Below the pieces are notes generated by a model. It was given only the letters and a program-made list of their open reading frames with translations. It did no database searches and was not told the DNA's origin. Below, in pieces: positions 5,235 through 5,294 of a stretch of DNA of 5,294 nt. The translations under genes were made by a program, and so were the position numbers. Each line of letters starts with the position of its first letter. The first letter of the stretch is position 1. Source of the DNA: Candidatus Vogelbacteria bacterium (lineage in GTDB: Bacteria; Patescibacteriota; Minisyncoccia; Phycocordibacterales; XYD1-FULL-46-19); NCBI GenBank assembly GCA_903825615.1, contig CAIKBK010000091.1, forward strand, positions 1 to 5,294, in the 5' to 3' direction.

Positions 5235-5247
5235 GATCACCTCCTTT
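5235..5247 (-). promoter_or_regulatory. Near-perfect Shine-Dalgarno of the 79-residue protein gene
   Basis: The minus strand reads AAAGGAGGTGATC, complementary over 13 bases to the conserved 3' end of bacterial 16S rRNA, with GGAGG placed 7 bases before the ATG. Such a full match is rare and predicts high translation. It fixes the start at 5232. Confidence 0.85.
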
Positions 5248-5255
5248 CCAAAGGT

Positions 5256-5265
5256 TCAGGCCTGA
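5256..5265. repeat. Perfect 10-bp palindrome upstream of the 79-residue protein gene
   Basis: TCAGGCCTGA is self-complementary and lies 24-33 bases before ATG 5232, between the ribosome binding site and the window edge. It is placed where an operator or the start of the mRNA could be. No -10 box can be assigned in the remaining bases, so the role is open; chance is possible for this length. Confidence 0.3.
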
Positions 5266-5294
5266 TAAATTACTAGCATTTTTTCGACATAAAA

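Noticed and set aside
5235..5249. Plus-strand GATCACCTCCTTTC looks like the 3' end of a 16S rRNA gene
   Set aside because: Only the terminal 13 bases match and nothing upstream resembles 16S. On the minus strand it is a correctly spaced Shine-Dalgarno for a real reading frame.

Overview
All supported genes in this window lie on the minus strand. The mix suggests a bacterium of the Patescibacteria (candidate phyla radiation) type: short intergenic gaps, an AT-rich background, Ala/Lys-rich small proteins, and surface-anchored wall hydrolases of a kind common there. This placement is an inference from gene style (moderate to low confidence), because no rRNA or universal marker is present.

Positions 1-3104, read right to left, look like one operon behind an extended -10 promoter near 3145. 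The order is a four-helix membrane protein (2724-3104), an M14 carboxypeptidase paralog that has lost a zinc ligand and the catalytic Glu (1772-2680), an intact-looking M14 zinc carboxypeptidase (872-1768), and an N-acetylmuramoyl-L-alanine amidase cut by the window edge (1-852). Gaps are 43, 3 and 19 bases. The three exported or anchored proteins make a plausible peptidoglycan-processing set: the amidase frees stem peptides, and the M14 enzyme could trim them. The inactive paralog may bind or regulate.

Positions 3272-4536 hold a stand-alone gene for a bacterial deoxyhypusine synthase-like protein, clearly more GC-rich than the operon and closed by a strong hairpin terminator. Positions 4537-5294 hold two small single-gene units: a 39-residue very basic protein and a 79-residue protein with an acidic tail. 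The 79-residue gene has a near-perfect Shine-Dalgarno sequence. Each of these units ends in its own terminator-like hairpin, and the hairpins share a (G)GCGGGTTT-type 3' foot when read on the minus strand.

The strongest leads are the paralog pair of one active and one dead M14 enzyme, with a 41-base identical tract between the two genes; a charged insertion inside the amidase; and the compositionally distinct deoxyhypusine synthase-like gene. I found no CRISPR array, transposon, tRNA or rRNA.
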